From a bacterium (lineage in GTDB: Bacteria > Pseudomonadota > Alphaproteobacteria > Rhizobiales > Xanthobacteraceae): a stretch of DNA of 9,473 nucleotides. This document shows, piece after piece, positions 1-5,892 of this stretch (position 1 is its first letter; every line of letters begins with the position of its first letter). Below the pieces are notes generated by a model. It had not been told where the DNA came from. It saw only the letters and a list, made by a program, of their open reading frames with translations, and made no database searches. The stretch covers positions 1 to 9,473 of the forward strand of contig JAQSDT010000009.1 of NCBI GenBank assembly GCA_029946075.1. Reading direction: 5' to 3'. Position numbers and translations under genes: made by a program.

Positions 1-138
1 TTGCACATGGGTCTGCGAAAAGCCGTGCAGCAGCAACAGCGGCGGCCCCTTGCCGCCGACGCGGGCGAAGATGCGCCCTGCCCGTGTGTTGATCCATTCG
101 GCGGAATATCCGGGAAACAAATCGGCGAGATCGGGCAT
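1..138 (-). CDS. Haloacetate (fluoroacetate) dehalogenase-like alpha/beta hydrolase, 5' end only
   Basis: The first 46 codons of a gene that leaves the window on the left. It starts at the ATG read leftward from 138 and has an AGGAG ribosome site at 149-153 with a 10-base spacer. The protein begins MPDLADLFPG, has an N-terminal strand pair (EWINT, GRIFARVGG) and then LLLLHGFSQTH at 34-44. HGF is the oxyanion-hole turn of alpha/beta hydrolases. From memory the fragment matches most positions of the N-terminus of the R. palustris fluoroacetate dehalogenase (RPA1163 type), which hydrolyses haloacetates to glycolate in the cytoplasm through an Asp nucleophile. The catalytic Asp, His and Asp all lie outside the window, so substrate cannot be judged. 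One visible difference is Ser where I recall Pro in HGFPQTH. An epoxide hydrolase-like relative is the main alternative. Divergent from the acyl-CoA dehydrogenase gene. Confidence 0.82.
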   Translation of the reverse strand, partial: MPDLADLFPGYSAEWINTRAGRIFARVGGKGPPLLLLHGFSQTHVQ

Positions 139-267
139 GAAACTGGCACTCCTGCGCGGGCAGCGGCGCTGCTTCAAACATTGTTTGCCGTTGCCGCTGG
201 CGCGTCCCGGATATATGCCATCGCTCAAGCGCGACCAACAATAAACCAGCACGAGGAAACCCCTGTC
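139..267. promoter_or_regulatory. Divergent intergenic region, dehalogenase-like gene / acyl-CoA dehydrogenase
   Basis: This 129-base gap must hold the start signals of both divergent genes. Rightward, a weak sigma70-like pair can be drawn: TTGCCG at 191-196 and TATATG at 212-217, but the spacer is only 15 bases, so it is tentative. GAGGA at 253-257 is the ribosome site for the ATG at 268. Leftward, AGGAG at 149-153 serves the ATG at 138. I see no convincing operator palindrome. Confidence 0.35.
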
Positions 268-1500
268 ATGTCGATCGATTTCGAAATTCCGGCCGAAGCC
301 AAGGCGATCCGCGAGAAGGTCCGCAAGTGGGTGCACGAGGAGTGCATTCCCGCGGAGAAGGAACTCGACACCAAGCCGCTCGCCGAAGTGCTCGGCCCGC
401 TGCGGGCCAAGGCCCGCGCCCGCGGCCTGTGGTGCCCGTGGGTGCCGAAGGAATATGGCGGTATGGGTCTCGGCCCGCTGGCCAACGCGCTGGTGCAGAT
501 GGAACTCGGCGAGAGCATGCTCGGCGCACTCTCCATGAATACGCAGGGGCCCGACGACGCCTCGATGATGACGATTCTGGCCCACGGCACGGAATATCAG
601 AAGGAGAAGTTCCTCAAGCCCCTGCTGAACGGCGACAAGCGCATCTGCTTCTCGATGACCGAGAAGGCTGCCGGCGCCGACGCCACCGGCATGCAGACCA
701 CGGCCGTCAAGGACGGCAACGAGAACTACATCCTCAACGGCGAGAAGTGGTTTTCCTCCTCCGCCAGCGTGGCCGACATGGCGCTGGTCGTCGCGCGCAC
801 CGATCCGAACGCGCCGCGCCACAAGCAGCATTCGACCTTCATCGTCGAACTGCCTAACCCCGGCTACAAGATCAAGCGCAACGTCGCCAACATGGCGATC
901 GAAGGCCCGCATGACGAAATCCTCCATGGCGGCCACTCCGAAATCGAGATCAAGGATCTGAAAGTGTCGGCCGACAACCTGCTCGGCGGCGAAGGCAACG
1001 GCTTCAATATGGGCCAGCACCGCCTCGCCTATGGCCGCTTGCGCCACGGCATGCACAATGTTGCGAAGGCGCAGCGCGCGCTCGACATGGCGGTGGCGCA
1101 TGTCACCACGCGCTCGACCTTCGGCTCGCTGCTGTCCGACCGCCAGGGCGTGCAGTTCATGCTCGCCGATTGCGCCAGCGAACTCTATATCGGCCGCCTG
1201 ATGCTGCTGCACATCGCCTACAAGGCGGAGAAGGGCCTCGACATCAGGCAGGAGAATTCGATCGCAAAAATCTTCCATGCGCACATGGTGCACAAGGTGA
1301 TCGACACCGCGATCCAGCTCCACGGCGCGCTCGGCTTCAGCCAGGATACGCCGCTGGCCAAATGGTACACCCAGGTGCGTTCGCAACGGCTGGTCGACGG
1401 TCCCGACGAAGTGCACAAGTGGAAGATCGGCAAGAACGTCATCAAGGCGTACCGCGAGCACGGCACCACGGCGAGCGCCGCGGGCGGCGATCTGCTCTAA
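268..1500 (+). CDS. Acyl-CoA dehydrogenase family protein (ACAD10/11-like)
   Basis: A 410-residue FAD-dependent acyl-CoA dehydrogenase, normal family length, expected to make the alpha,beta double bond of an acyl-CoA and pass electrons to ETF in the cytoplasm. The N-terminal helical domain covers about 1-120. The FAD-binding middle domain starts with FSMTEKAAGAD (SMTE at 129-132) and includes GEKWFSSSA. The C-terminal helical domain runs from about 240, with RLAYGRLRHG and IQLHGALGFSQDTPLA. LVDGPDEVH at 375-383 places Asp377 where medium-chain enzymes have the catalytic Glu of the EGT motif; this DGPDE signature is typical of ACAD11-like enzymes. The frame stays open upstream to base 1, but those codons overlap the opposite-strand dehalogenase. 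The ATG at 268 has GAGGA at 253-257 and begins MSIDFEIPAEA, a normal family start. A strong terminator follows the stop. The acyl substrate is unknown. Confidence 0.93.
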   Translation: MSIDFEIPAEAKAIREKVRKWVHEECIPAEKELDTKPLAEVLGPLRAKARARGLWCPWVPKEYGGMGLGPLANALVQMELGESMLGALSMNTQGPDDASMMTILAHGTEYQKEKFLKPLLNGDKRICFSMTEKAAGADATGMQTTAVKDGNENYILNGEKWFSSSASVADMALVVARTDPNAPRHKQHSTFIVELPNPGYKIKRNVANMAIEGPHDEILHGGHSEIEIKDLKVSADNLLGGEGNGFNMGQHRLAYGRLRHGMHNVAKAQRALDMAVAHVTTRSTFGSLLSDRQGVQFMLADCASELYIGRLMLLHIAYKAEKGLDIRQENSIAKIFHAHMVHKVIDTAIQLHGALGFSQDTPLAKWYTQVRSQRLVDGPDEVHKWKIGKNVIKAYREHGTTASAAGGDLL

Positions 1501-1519
1501 ACGTCGCGTTATGTGCTTG

Positions 1520-1556
1520 CACCGTCGTCCCGCCGCATGCGGGGCGACGGTGTTTT
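1520..1556 (+). terminator. Intrinsic terminator after the acyl-CoA dehydrogenase gene
   Basis: A 14-pair stem (1520-1533 with 1539-1552, one T/G wobble at 1528/1544) with a 5-base loop and a TTTT run at 1553-1556. It starts 20 bases after the stop codon. It should end the acyl-CoA dehydrogenase transcript, which implies that the downstream aldolase has its own promoter. Confidence 0.85.
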
Positions 1557-1662
1557 GCTGTCGCGATCCCGTCGCACACTTCCCCGATGAGATCGGGCGG
1601 GATTGCTTGGACCGGCGCCGCTGCGGTACCGTCCTGTCAATTGCTCAAACAAGAACAGCTCC

Positions 1663-1677
1663 GGGGGAAATGCGTTG
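1663..1677 (+). promoter_or_regulatory. Ribosome site fixing a TTG start for the aldolase
   Basis: GGGGGA at 1663-1668 lies 6 bases before an in-frame TTG at 1675-1677. No ATG occurs in frame close to the conserved N-terminus; the next in-frame ATG is inside the barrel's first strand region (GTMTFEF). The site therefore favours the TTG over the longer frame that opens at a TTG at 1603, which lacks a comparable site. The gap from 1557 also contains a short hairpin (CCCGAT, 3-base loop, ATCGGG at 1583-1597) without a T run. Confidence 0.6.
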
Positions 1678-2457
1678 CGCCCAAATCCATTGAAACCGCG
1701 GCTTGCGGCCGGTGGCTGCGCGTTCGGAACCATGACGTTCGAGTTCTTCACGCCCGGCTACCCCGCGATCTGCCGCGCGGCCGGCGCCGAATTCATTCTC
1801 TACGACATGGAACATTCGGGCGTCGGCTTCGAGACCATGAAGGCGCAGTTTTCATTCTGCCGCGGGCTTGATCTGGTGCCGCTCGTCCGCGTTCCCTCCG
1901 GCGACTATCATCACATCGCCCGCGCGCTCGACATCGGTGCGATGGGCATCATGGTGCCGATGGTCGAAACAGCCGAGCAGGTCCGGGCGATCGTCGACTG
2001 CACGCGATATCCGCCGGCGGGACGCCGCGGCGCCGCGTTCAACGTCGCTGCGCATGATGACTATGCCGGCGGCGCCGAGACCGACAAGATCGCCGCAGCC
2101 AACGCCCGTACCATGGTGATCGCGCTGGTCGAGACCGCGACCGGCATCGCGAATGTCGAGGCGATCGCAGCGGTTGACGGCGTCGATGTGGTCTGGCTCG
2201 GCCACTACGATTTGACCAACTTCATGGGCATCCCCGGCCAGTTCGACCATCCGAAATTCCACGCCGCCGTCGATCGTCTGGTCGGCGCTTGCGAGGCACA
2301 TGGCAAGACGCCGGGCTTCCTCGCCGGTGACGAGAAATGGGCGCACGATTTCCGCGCCAAAGGTTTTCGCATGATCGCCTACGGCGTCGACACGCTGCTG
2401 ATGCAACGCGCGCTCGCCGACGGCATCAAGCTCCTGCAGGAAGCATTGAAGAAGTAA
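1675..2457 (+). CDS. HpcH/HpaI family aldolase (2-dehydro-3-deoxyglucarate aldolase type)
   Basis: A 260-residue TIM-barrel class II aldolase or lyase, close to the family's usual 250-270. These enzymes use a divalent metal to cleave 2-keto-3-deoxy acids, or related hydroxy acids, to pyruvate or another ketoacid plus an aldehyde. Visible family residues are His47 (general base, in YDMEHSG), Arg72 (LVRVP), the GAMGIMVPMVE strand at 88-98, YPPAGRRG at 112-119, and the metal ligands Glu153 (ALVETATG) and Asp179 (GHYDL). The 26-residue spacing of the two ligands matches E. coli HpaI (Glu149/Asp175 as I recall). The usual GPADLS around the second ligand is GHYDLT here, a subfamily trait, so the substrate is open. 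The gene stands alone between a terminator and convergent purD, 15 bases away. The TTG start is inferred from its ribosome site. Confidence 0.88.
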   Translation: MRPNPLKPRLAAGGCAFGTMTFEFFTPGYPAICRAAGAEFILYDMEHSGVGFETMKAQFSFCRGLDLVPLVRVPSGDYHHIARALDIGAMGIMVPMVETAEQVRAIVDCTRYPPAGRRGAAFNVAAHDDYAGGAETDKIAAANARTMVIALVETATGIANVEAIAAVDGVDVVWLGHYDLTNFMGIPGQFDHPKFHAAVDRLVGACEAHGKTPGFLAGDEKWAHDFRAKGFRMIAYGVDTLLMQRALADGIKLLQEALKK

Positions 2458-2472
2458 GGCCCGCCATCCCGG

Positions 2473-3756
2473 CTAGCCCTTCGCCTTCTCCCGCTCGATC
2501 GCTTGCCAGCCGATGTCGCGGCGGCAAAAGCCTTCCGGCCATTTGATCCTGTCGACCGCGGCATAGGCGCGCTGCTGGGCTTGGGTGACGGATTTGCCGG
2601 TCGCGCAGACGTTCAGCACGCGGCCGCCATTGCTGAGAATCCTTCCATCACCGGATTTGGTGCCGGCATGAAAGATTTCGACGCCCTCGATCCTGGCCGC
2701 CTCATCAAGGCCTTCGATGACGAACCCCTTGCCGTAATCTCCGGGGTAGCCCTTGGTGGCCATGATCACCGTCAGCGCCGTCTCATCGTACCAGCGCAGG
2801 CTGAAATTCTTCAACTGTCCGTCGGCGCTCGCGATCAGCGCCGGTACGATGTCCGACATCAGGCGCAGCATCAGCACCTGGGTTTCCGGATCGCCGAAGC
2901 GGGCATTGTACTCAACCAGCTTCGGGCCGTCCTTCGTGATCATCACGCCGGCGAACAGCACGCCCTTGTAGGGACAGCCCATCTCCTTCATCGCGCGCAG
3001 CGTCGGCTTCACCATCTCATCCATCACGCGCGTGCACATCGCGTCCGTCATGACGGGGGCCGGCGAATAAGCGCCCATGCCGCCGGTGTTCGGTCCCTTG
3101 TCGCCGTCGAAGGCGCGCTTGTGATCCTGTGCGGTCGCCAGCGGCAGCGCATGCTCGCCGTCGCACAGCGCGAAGAACGAGGCTTCCTCGCCCTCCATGA
3201 ACTCCTCGATCACGACTTCCGTGCCCGAGGCGCCGAGGCCTCCGCCGAACATCATGTCGACGGCCGCGAGCGCCTTCTGCTCGGTCATCGCCACCACGAC
3301 GCCCTTGCCGGCGGCAAGGCCATCGGCCTTGACCACGATCGGCGCACCCTGCTTGCGGATATGGTCGCGCGCGGCGGCGGCGTCCCTGAAGTGCTCGTAG
3401 GCCGCGGTCGGGATGTTGTTGGCGCGACACAGCGCCTTGGTGAAATTCTTCGAGCTCTCGAGCCGGCCGGCGGCCTGCGTCGGCCCGAACGCCTTGAAGC
3501 CCGCGGCGTTGAGGTCATCGACCATGCCGGCAGCGATCGGCGCGTCGGGCCCAACCACGACGAACTCGACGGCGTTCTGTCTGCAGAACGCGATCACCGC
3601 CGCGTGGTCGGTAATGTCGAGCGCGACGCATTCGGCATCCGCAGCGATCCCCGCATTGCCGGGCGCGCACCAGAGCCTGGTTACCAGCGGAGACGCCGCA
3701 ATCTTCCACGCCAAAGCGTGCTCGCGGCCGCCGGAACCGATCAGGAGGATTTTCAT
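2473..3756 (-). CDS. purD: Phosphoribosylamine--glycine ligase (GAR synthetase)
   Basis: A 427-residue PurD of standard length, the ATP-dependent enzyme that joins phosphoribosylamine and glycine to give glycinamide ribonucleotide, second step of purine synthesis, in the cytoplasm. The N-domain begins MKILLIGSGGREHALAWK (GSGGREHA at 7-14). The ATP-grasp core has VKADGLAAGKG (Lys143 onward), the GGMGAYSPAPV loop, and EYNARFGDPETQ at 282-293, which holds the metal- and ATP-binding Glu and Asn. The C-domain shows ATKGYPGDYG and ends CRRDIGWQAI. An in-frame ATG three codons earlier (3765) is possible; neither start has a clear Shine-Dalgarno. I prefer 3756 because MKILLIGSGGREHA is the usual PurD start. 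The gene is convergent with the aldolase and lies downstream of a terminator that ends the preceding same-strand operon, so it likely has its own promoter in 3757-3803. Confidence 0.97.
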   Translation of the reverse strand: MKILLIGSGGREHALAWKIAASPLVTRLWCAPGNAGIAADAECVALDITDHAAVIAFCRQNAVEFVVVGPDAPIAAGMVDDLNAAGFKAFGPTQAAGRLESSKNFTKALCRANNIPTAAYEHFRDAAAARDHIRKQGAPIVVKADGLAAGKGVVVAMTEQKALAAVDMMFGGGLGASGTEVVIEEFMEGEEASFFALCDGEHALPLATAQDHKRAFDGDKGPNTGGMGAYSPAPVMTDAMCTRVMDEMVKPTLRAMKEMGCPYKGVLFAGVMITKDGPKLVEYNARFGDPETQVLMLRLMSDIVPALIASADGQLKNFSLRWYDETALTVIMATKGYPGDYGKGFVIEGLDEAARIEGVEIFHAGTKSGDGRILSNGGRVLNVCATGKSVTQAQQRAYAAVDRIKWPEGFCRRDIGWQAIEREKAKG

Positions 3757-3800
3757 GGGATGCAACCAGATGCCGGGATGAGATGCGGTTTCGGTCGCAC

Positions 3801-3828
3801 AAAACGCCCCCTCGCCGCAAGGGGACGT
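3801..3828 (-). terminator. Intrinsic terminator ending the winged-helix operon
   Basis: Read on the minus strand, ACGTCCCCT (3828-3820) pairs with AGGGGGCGT (3812-3804) around a 7-base loop. This is nine pairs including one G/U wobble, running directly into a T run (3804-3801). It begins 37 bases after the regulator stop codon and separates that operon from purD, which is transcribed in the same direction. Confidence 0.65.
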
Positions 3829-3832
3829 GCGG

Positions 3833-3850
3833 GCACAATGGCCGTTGTGC
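3833..3850. repeat. Short perfect inverted repeat between the regulator gene and purD
   Basis: GCACAA at 3833-3838 and TTGTGC at 3845-3850 around a 6-base spacer. It sits between the regulator stop codon and the terminator. It could be an operator-like site or part of the 3' untranslated structure. Six-base arms are short enough to arise by chance. Confidence 0.3.
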
Positions 3851-3865
3851 AGAGCTGTTTCGGCG

Positions 3866-4168
3866 TTACAGGCCGCCCGAAGCAGCGATGATTTCCTGCA
3901 GCATTGCGACGTGGCGGGCGAAGGCCGCCCGCCCGGCGGCGGTCGCGGTCACCGTGGTCTGCGGCTTCTTGCCGACGAAGGCCTTGTCGATCGCGACATA
4001 GCCCGCTTTCGACAGCGTCTCGATATGGGCGCCGAGATTGCCGTCGGTGGCGCCGGTCAGCTTTTTCAGCCTCACGAATTCGAGCCCGGTGCCCGGCGGC
4101 AGCGCGTTCAGCGCCGCCATGATTCGTAGCCGCAGCGGTTGATGGATGATGTCGTCGAGCCCGCTCAT
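3866..4168 (-). CDS. Small winged-helix transcriptional regulator (HTH_34/MarR-like)
   Basis: A 100-residue, single-domain DNA-binding protein. After MSGLDDIIHQ, residues about 11-22 (PLRLRIMAALNA) form the first helix. VRLKKLTGATDGNLGAHIETLSKAGYV (about 32-58) is the helix-turn-helix with recognition helix. AIDKAFVGKKPQTTVTATAAG is the beta wing, and a C-terminal helix (FARHVAMLQEII) probably dimerises. No effector domain or metal-binding Cys cluster is present. This is the layout of stand-alone winged-helix repressors in the MarR/ArsR neighbourhood. Its ATG follows the membrane-protein stop after one base (TGA-C-ATG), so the two are almost certainly translationally coupled. As last gene of the operon, it may repress its own unit through the repeats near 5780-5805, which is inference. 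Confidence 0.85.
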   Translation of the reverse strand: MSGLDDIIHQPLRLRIMAALNALPPGTGLEFVRLKKLTGATDGNLGAHIETLSKAGYVAIDKAFVGKKPQTTVTATAAGRAAFARHVAMLQEIIAASGGL

Positions 4169-4169
4169 G

Positions 4170-4721
4170 TCAGCTCCGGCGCATCCACAGGCCGCCGAGG
4201 ATCAGCCCGCCGCCATTGACCACCGCCATCCACGGCTCAAACCAGCTGCCGATGTAGAAATAGCCGATTAGTGTGAGCGCCGAGATGCCGAGGCCGATGA
4301 CCACGAACGCGTAGCCGAACCAGAGGCCGGCGACGGTGTAGGCCAGCATCGCATAGAGCGGCCAGAACGTGCCCAACTGGCGCGGCGAGAATTGACCGAG
4401 TACGCAGCTGAAGAAATATCCGAAGCCGAAATACAGCAGGAAAGCCAGCAGCACCCGTGGGTCGAACCTGCGCACACCGGATTTCGGATAGCCGAAGGCG
4501 CTGACCGCGATCGATCCCAGAACGCCCGCGACGTTCACCGCGACCCAGACGTAACCGGCGTAGCGCGGCCATGCGAACGAGACGACGTTGCCGCCGAGGA
4601 TCAGGCCGCCCCACAGGATCAGCAATTGGCTCGCCAGATCGTAGATCCGCGACTGACGCACGCGGCGCACGACCGTGTCGATGTCGCTGAGCGCTTCGGA
4701 GGCCTGCTGGCTGTCGATCAT
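4170..4721 (-). CDS. Six-pass integral membrane protein of unknown function
   Basis: A 183-residue inner-membrane protein with no enzyme motif that I recognise. A charged cytoplasmic N-terminus (1-28, with VVRRVRQSR) precedes about six hydrophobic segments: 29-49, 57-77, 90-109, 119-137, 139-158 and 163-180. The basic loop at 79-89 (PKSGVRRFDPR) and the terminal MRRS suggest inside positions. The stretch LLILWGGLILGG recurs loosely as VNGGGLILGGLWM in the last segment. The gene starts 25 bases after the hydrolase stop and ends one base before the regulator start. Small membrane proteins paired with a winged-helix regulator are common, and the partner may sense or respond to an envelope signal, but no function can be assigned. 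Confidence 0.85.
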   Translation of the reverse strand: MIDSQQASEALSDIDTVVRRVRQSRIYDLASQLLILWGGLILGGNVVSFAWPRYAGYVWVAVNVAGVLGSIAVSAFGYPKSGVRRFDPRVLLAFLLYFGFGYFFSCVLGQFSPRQLGTFWPLYAMLAYTVAGLWFGYAFVVIGLGISALTLIGYFYIGSWFEPWMAVVNGGGLILGGLWMRRS

Positions 4722-4746
4722 GACCCTGTCACCCCAATGTCCGGAT

Positions 4747-5757
4747 TTACGTCCCCGCCGTGCCGCGGGTGGCGACGTCGTCGGCGATCATCGAGATCGC
4801 CCTGGGCACGCTGACGATGCCCATGTGGTTGATACCCTCGATCAGCTTCACGTCGATGGGCTTTTTGGCGTCGCGCACCGCTTCGGCGTATTTTTCCGCA
4901 AACATCAGTTCGTCGTCGGCGCCCGAGATGATCGTGATCGGACCGTTTGCCTGGGCAAGATCGCGGCGGAAATCGCGTTTGACGGCGAAGTTGCGCATCA
5001 GGCGATCGGTGTAGGTCCCGACGAGATTCGTCTGCGAATTCGGCGGCACCGCGAAAGCCAGCACCGGCAATCCTTCGCAGCAGGTGATGCCGAGGCTGCG
5101 CAGCGCGATCAATCCGACGATGCGCGGGATATCGGCATTGGCCCAGCCGCCCGAACCCGGCCGGGTGGTCGGCGCGTCATAGCCGAGATAGGGCGCGAGC
5201 AGCACCGAGCGCGCGAACAGGTTCTGGATCGGCGAGCCGGCGACGCGGAGCGCAAAGCCGCCGCCGGAGGAATGGCCGACCAGCGTCAGCGGCGCATCGG
5301 GCGCGGTCTTGCGCACGACGGCGACAAAGTCCGAAAGGTCGTCCTCAAGCTGGCCGACATAGCCGATGTCGCCCCGTGTTCCCGACGTGCCGTGGCCGCG
5401 GATGTCCACCGCCCAGGTCTCGACACCCCTGGCCGCCAGCGCGGATGACAGCGCATGGATGGTGCCGCCGCTGGAGCCGGAGGAGCCGTGCACCACGATG
5501 GCCGCCCTGCCCGTGGCCGGGCTGCTGGCGGCGTAGTGGCGGAAGCCGAGCGACGACCCGTCCCGCGCCTGGAAGCTCTCCACGGCGGGCAAGGTGCCGA
5601 GGTCCACGGTGCCGCGGGCAGCCGAGATCGACTGCAGTTCCGGCGGCCGCTGCAGCGGCGTCGCGATCAGCGCCGTCAGTATCAGCGCCAGCACGCCGAC
5701 GGCGGACAGGGCCCATTTTACGACGCGAAGGGAGCCGCGGGTCAGGGACATCAGCAT
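4747..5757 (-). CDS. Membrane-anchored alpha/beta hydrolase (serine aminopeptidase S33/lysophospholipase-like)
   Basis: A 336-residue protein with one N-terminal hydrophobic segment (about 13-33, preceded by basic residues), probably a signal anchor that puts the hydrolase domain in the periplasm. The alpha/beta fold is complete: oxyanion turn VVHGSSGSSGG, strand AVDIRGHGTSG, nucleophile elbow GHSSGG with Ser163, acid Asp281 or Asp282 in ISGADDELM, and His311 in GINHMG. The catalytic triad is therefore intact. RGHGTSGTRGDIGYVGQLEDDL resembles lysophospholipase or monoacylglycerol-lipase relatives, so an ester, thioester or lipid substrate is plausible but unproven. The ATG at 5757 has an excellent GAGGAG site (5764-5769) at a 6-base spacer, which decides it over an ATG two codons later. 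It is the first gene of the three-gene operon, divergent from xseA. Confidence 0.9.
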   Translation of the reverse strand: MLMSLTRGSLRVVKWALSAVGVLALILTALIATPLQRPPELQSISAARGTVDLGTLPAVESFQARDGSSLGFRHYAASSPATGRAAIVVHGSSGSSGGTIHALSSALAARGVETWAVDIRGHGTSGTRGDIGYVGQLEDDLSDFVAVVRKTAPDAPLTLVGHSSGGGFALRVAGSPIQNLFARSVLLAPYLGYDAPTTRPGSGGWANADIPRIVGLIALRSLGITCCEGLPVLAFAVPPNSQTNLVGTYTDRLMRNFAVKRDFRRDLAQANGPITIISGADDELMFAEKYAEAVRDAKKPIDVKLIEGINHMGIVSVPRAISMIADDVATRGTAGT

Positions 5758-5763
5758 GGGTCA

Positions 5764-5769
5764 CTCCTC
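5764..5769 (-). promoter_or_regulatory. Strong ribosome site of the three-gene operon
   Basis: The plus strand reads CTCCTC, i.e. GAGGAG on the coding strand, six bases before the hydrolase ATG. It is the best Shine-Dalgarno match in the window and fixes the first start of the operon. Confidence 0.75.
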
Positions 5770-5779
5770 AGAATTTAAT

Positions 5780-5805
5780 TTGTAGAGGACTCTGCAATAT
5801 AGAGT
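5780..5805. promoter_or_regulatory. Operator-like sequence with three TRYAGAG half-sites
   Basis: TTGTAGAGGACTCTGCAA at 5780-5797 is an 18-base palindrome with 8-base arms (one mismatch) around GA. A further half-site, TATAGAG at 5798-5804, repeats the first in the same direction 17 bases along and makes a second, overlapping inverted repeat, ACTCT/AGAGT (5789-5793 and 5801-5805). On the minus strand TATATT at 5801-5796 could be the -10 of the hydrolase operon, although I find no good -35. A dimeric repressor bound here would block that promoter. The operon's own winged-helix protein is the nearest candidate, but the palindrome would also suit a TetR-type protein encoded elsewhere. Confidence 0.45.
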
Positions 5806-5892
5806 AATTGGTTCCACAAGACCCTTGATTGGCAGCGGCCGACAAAAATCCCTAACTTGCGCCTGCACCCAGTGAGCCCGAATCAAACGCCG

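Noticed and set aside
1..267. Long in-frame N-terminal extension of the acyl-CoA dehydrogenase back to base 1
   Set aside because: The first half is antisense to a clear dehalogenase-like N-terminus, the residues have low complexity and no family similarity, and the ATG at 268 has a ribosome site and the normal family start.
1583..1597. CCCGAT/ATCGGG hairpin as a second terminator
   Set aside because: The stem is only six pairs with a 3-base loop and no T run, and a much stronger terminator lies just upstream.
3757..3803. Purine riboswitch or known regulatory RNA upstream of purD
   Set aside because: The leader is under 50 bases, too short for a purine riboswitch aptamer, and no such structure is visible.
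2503..3891. 462-codon open frame on the plus strand
   Set aside because: It is fully antisense to purD, rich in His/Arg/Gly with no recognisable domain, and is a typical GC-rich mirror frame of a real gene.
4675..5448. 257-codon plus-strand frame across the hydrolase gene
   Set aside because: It is antisense to the intact alpha/beta hydrolase, which has all catalytic motifs. The opposite frame shows only repetitive Arg/Asp/His composition.
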